From an uncultured Oscillibacter sp. (lineage in GTDB: Bacteria; Bacillota; Clostridia; Oscillospirales; Oscillospiraceae): 6,429 nucleotides of DNA. The notes beneath the pieces are model-generated. The model ran no database searches, was not told where the DNA came from, and saw only the letters and a program-made list of their open reading frames with translations. A program made the position numbers and the translations under genes. The DNA is taken from the NCBI GenBank assembly GCA_910588005.1, contig CAJUQM010000085.1:1-6429 (forward strand), read 5' to 3'. Position 1 is the first letter of the stretch. Each line of letters begins with the position of its first letter. Shown here in pieces: positions 5,915 to 6,429 of the stretch.

Positions 5915-6268
5915 GTGACGAGGATCGAGATTCACACATATCTCGCAAAAAAGGTAGAGGCGGCTTGGATGGCCTATGAGAGCGCCATGCTGCAGCGTCC
6001 CGCCCGCTCCATCTTTGCCAAGGCGGGTGAGATCGATGCCACCCGCACCTGTTTTGAGGAATTGGCCCTGAACGCGAAAGCCTATCCGGATAATCTGCTG
6101 GAACATCTCCTGCGCTTTGAGAATCCGCTGGAAACCGTGCGGGAGCAGTGGATGCGGGAGCAGAATATGGACTGCAGCGGGGCGTTCAGGCACGCCCTGT
6201 GGAGCCTTTGTGAATATGGACCCGAACCGGAGGACACCCCCGCCATAGGCGGCATGACCATGGAGTAA
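5915..6268 (+). CDS. Small DUF3848-like protein
   Basis: Predicted 117-residue protein. GTG at 5915 follows GAGGGGGGA at 5901-5909 (5-base spacing), 12 bases after the upstream stop. It is largely alpha-helical by pattern: an N-terminal helix IHTYLAKKVEAAWMAYESAM (6-25), ARSIFAKAGEIDATRTCFEE, and a block LLRFENPLETVREQWMREQ (65-83). The arrangement of a charged helix followed by L-x-x-x-x-PL-x-x-V-x-x-x-W resembles DUF3848 proteins, often neighbours of DUF3849 genes in conjugative elements; this is from memory and not a firm match. No catalytic motif, signal peptide or membrane segment is seen. It ends IGGMTME, the clearest version of the tail shared with other proteins in the window. Function unknown. 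Confidence 0.6.
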   Translation: MTRIEIHTYLAKKVEAAWMAYESAMLQRPARSIFAKAGEIDATRTCFEELALNAKAYPDNLLEHLLRFENPLETVREQWMREQNMDCSGAFRHALWSLCEYGPEPEDTPAIGGMTME

Positions 6269-6306
6269 TCCCATTTTTACAAAATTTTTTGCAGGAGGAA
6301 ACGACA

Positions 6307-6429
6307 ATGAAAAAGGCCCCCGACCCGGCCCCCGCTCCCCAGCGGGAGGGCCTCCCCATGCAGGTGGATGTAAAGATCCACTCCCTCCACGCCAGCGGTC
6401 CCGTCCTGGCGGACGCCTCCGTCAACCTG
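6307..6429 (+). CDS. SpoVG-like protein, N-terminal part only
   Basis: ATG at 6307 has an excellent ribosome binding site, AGGAGG at 6292-6297 (9-base spacing), and 41 codons run to the window edge. After a Pro/Ala-rich lead MKKAPDPAPAPQREGLP comes QVDVKIHSLHASGPVLADAS, which matches the start of SpoVG: a beta strand V-x-D-V-R/K, a short turn, then A-x-A-S-x-x-L. SpoVG proteins are small nucleic-acid-binding regulators about 85-100 residues long, and divergent copies occur in clostridial mobile elements. The extension of about 17 residues is unusual; ATG at 6358 (MQVDV) would give the usual start and has GGGAGGG at 6343-6349 upstream, so either start is possible. Only the first beta strands are visible, so the family call is moderate. 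Confidence 0.6.
   Translation, partial: MKKAPDPAPAPQREGLPMQVDVKIHSLHASGPVLADASVNL

Noticed and set aside
5021..6307. 428-codon open frame on the minus strand
   Set aside because: It lies antisense to several well-supported genes with good ribosome binding sites, its translation is Pro/Arg/Leu-rich without recognisable motifs, and such frames are expected opposite GC-rich genes.
1..6429. CRISPR array, insertion sequence, tRNA or integration site
   Set aside because: No regularly spaced direct repeats, transposase or integrase motifs, or tRNA-like cloverleaf were found on either strand by reading.

Overview
The window looks like accessory DNA from an integrative and conjugative element (or related plasmid) of a GC-rich gut Clostridia relative (Oscillospiraceae/Lachnospiraceae type). 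The evidence is gene content recalled from such elements: divergent ArdA-like antirestriction proteins, an orphan D12-class adenine methyltransferase, DUF3849- and DUF3848-like proteins and a SpoVG-like protein. The genes all lie on the + strand, are packed or overlapping, and mostly have strong Shine-Dalgarno sites. No integrase, relaxase, type IV secretion gene, tRNA, rRNA, CRISPR array or insertion sequence is visible, so the element assignment is inference.

Layout. 2-805: the 3' part of an acidic protein of unknown function, open to the left edge. 798-2009 and 2012-3034: two consecutive ArdA-like proteins that together hold four copies of a recurring module. 3035-3308: a gap with no convincing gene except a possible 10-codon peptide, rich in inverted repeats. 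3309-3656: a small winged-helix-like protein, overlapping 3649-4629, an adenine methyltransferase with clear PFGGSG and DPPY motifs. 4651-5160: an AbrB-like protein with a central five-cysteine cluster. 5150-5902: a DUF3849-type gene read in one frame but interrupted by a TAA at 5477-5479. 5915-6268: a small DUF3848-like protein. 6307-6429: the beginning of a SpoVG-like protein that leaves the window.

How the genes may work together (inference): ArdA-type DNA mimics blunt type I restriction, and an orphan methyltransferase can protect the element's own DNA, so the block reads as a counter-defence module that would help a mobile element establish in a new host. The winged-helix and AbrB-like proteins are the likely local regulators. 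The DUF genes have no known biochemical role.

The most notable observations are a recurring C-terminal tail (Gly-Gly-Met followed by Thr/Glu/Ser, usually then a hydrophobic residue) on five otherwise different proteins, the single in-frame stop in the DUF3849 gene, the repeated ArdA-like modules, and the structured non-coding stretch ahead of the winged-helix/methyltransferase pair.
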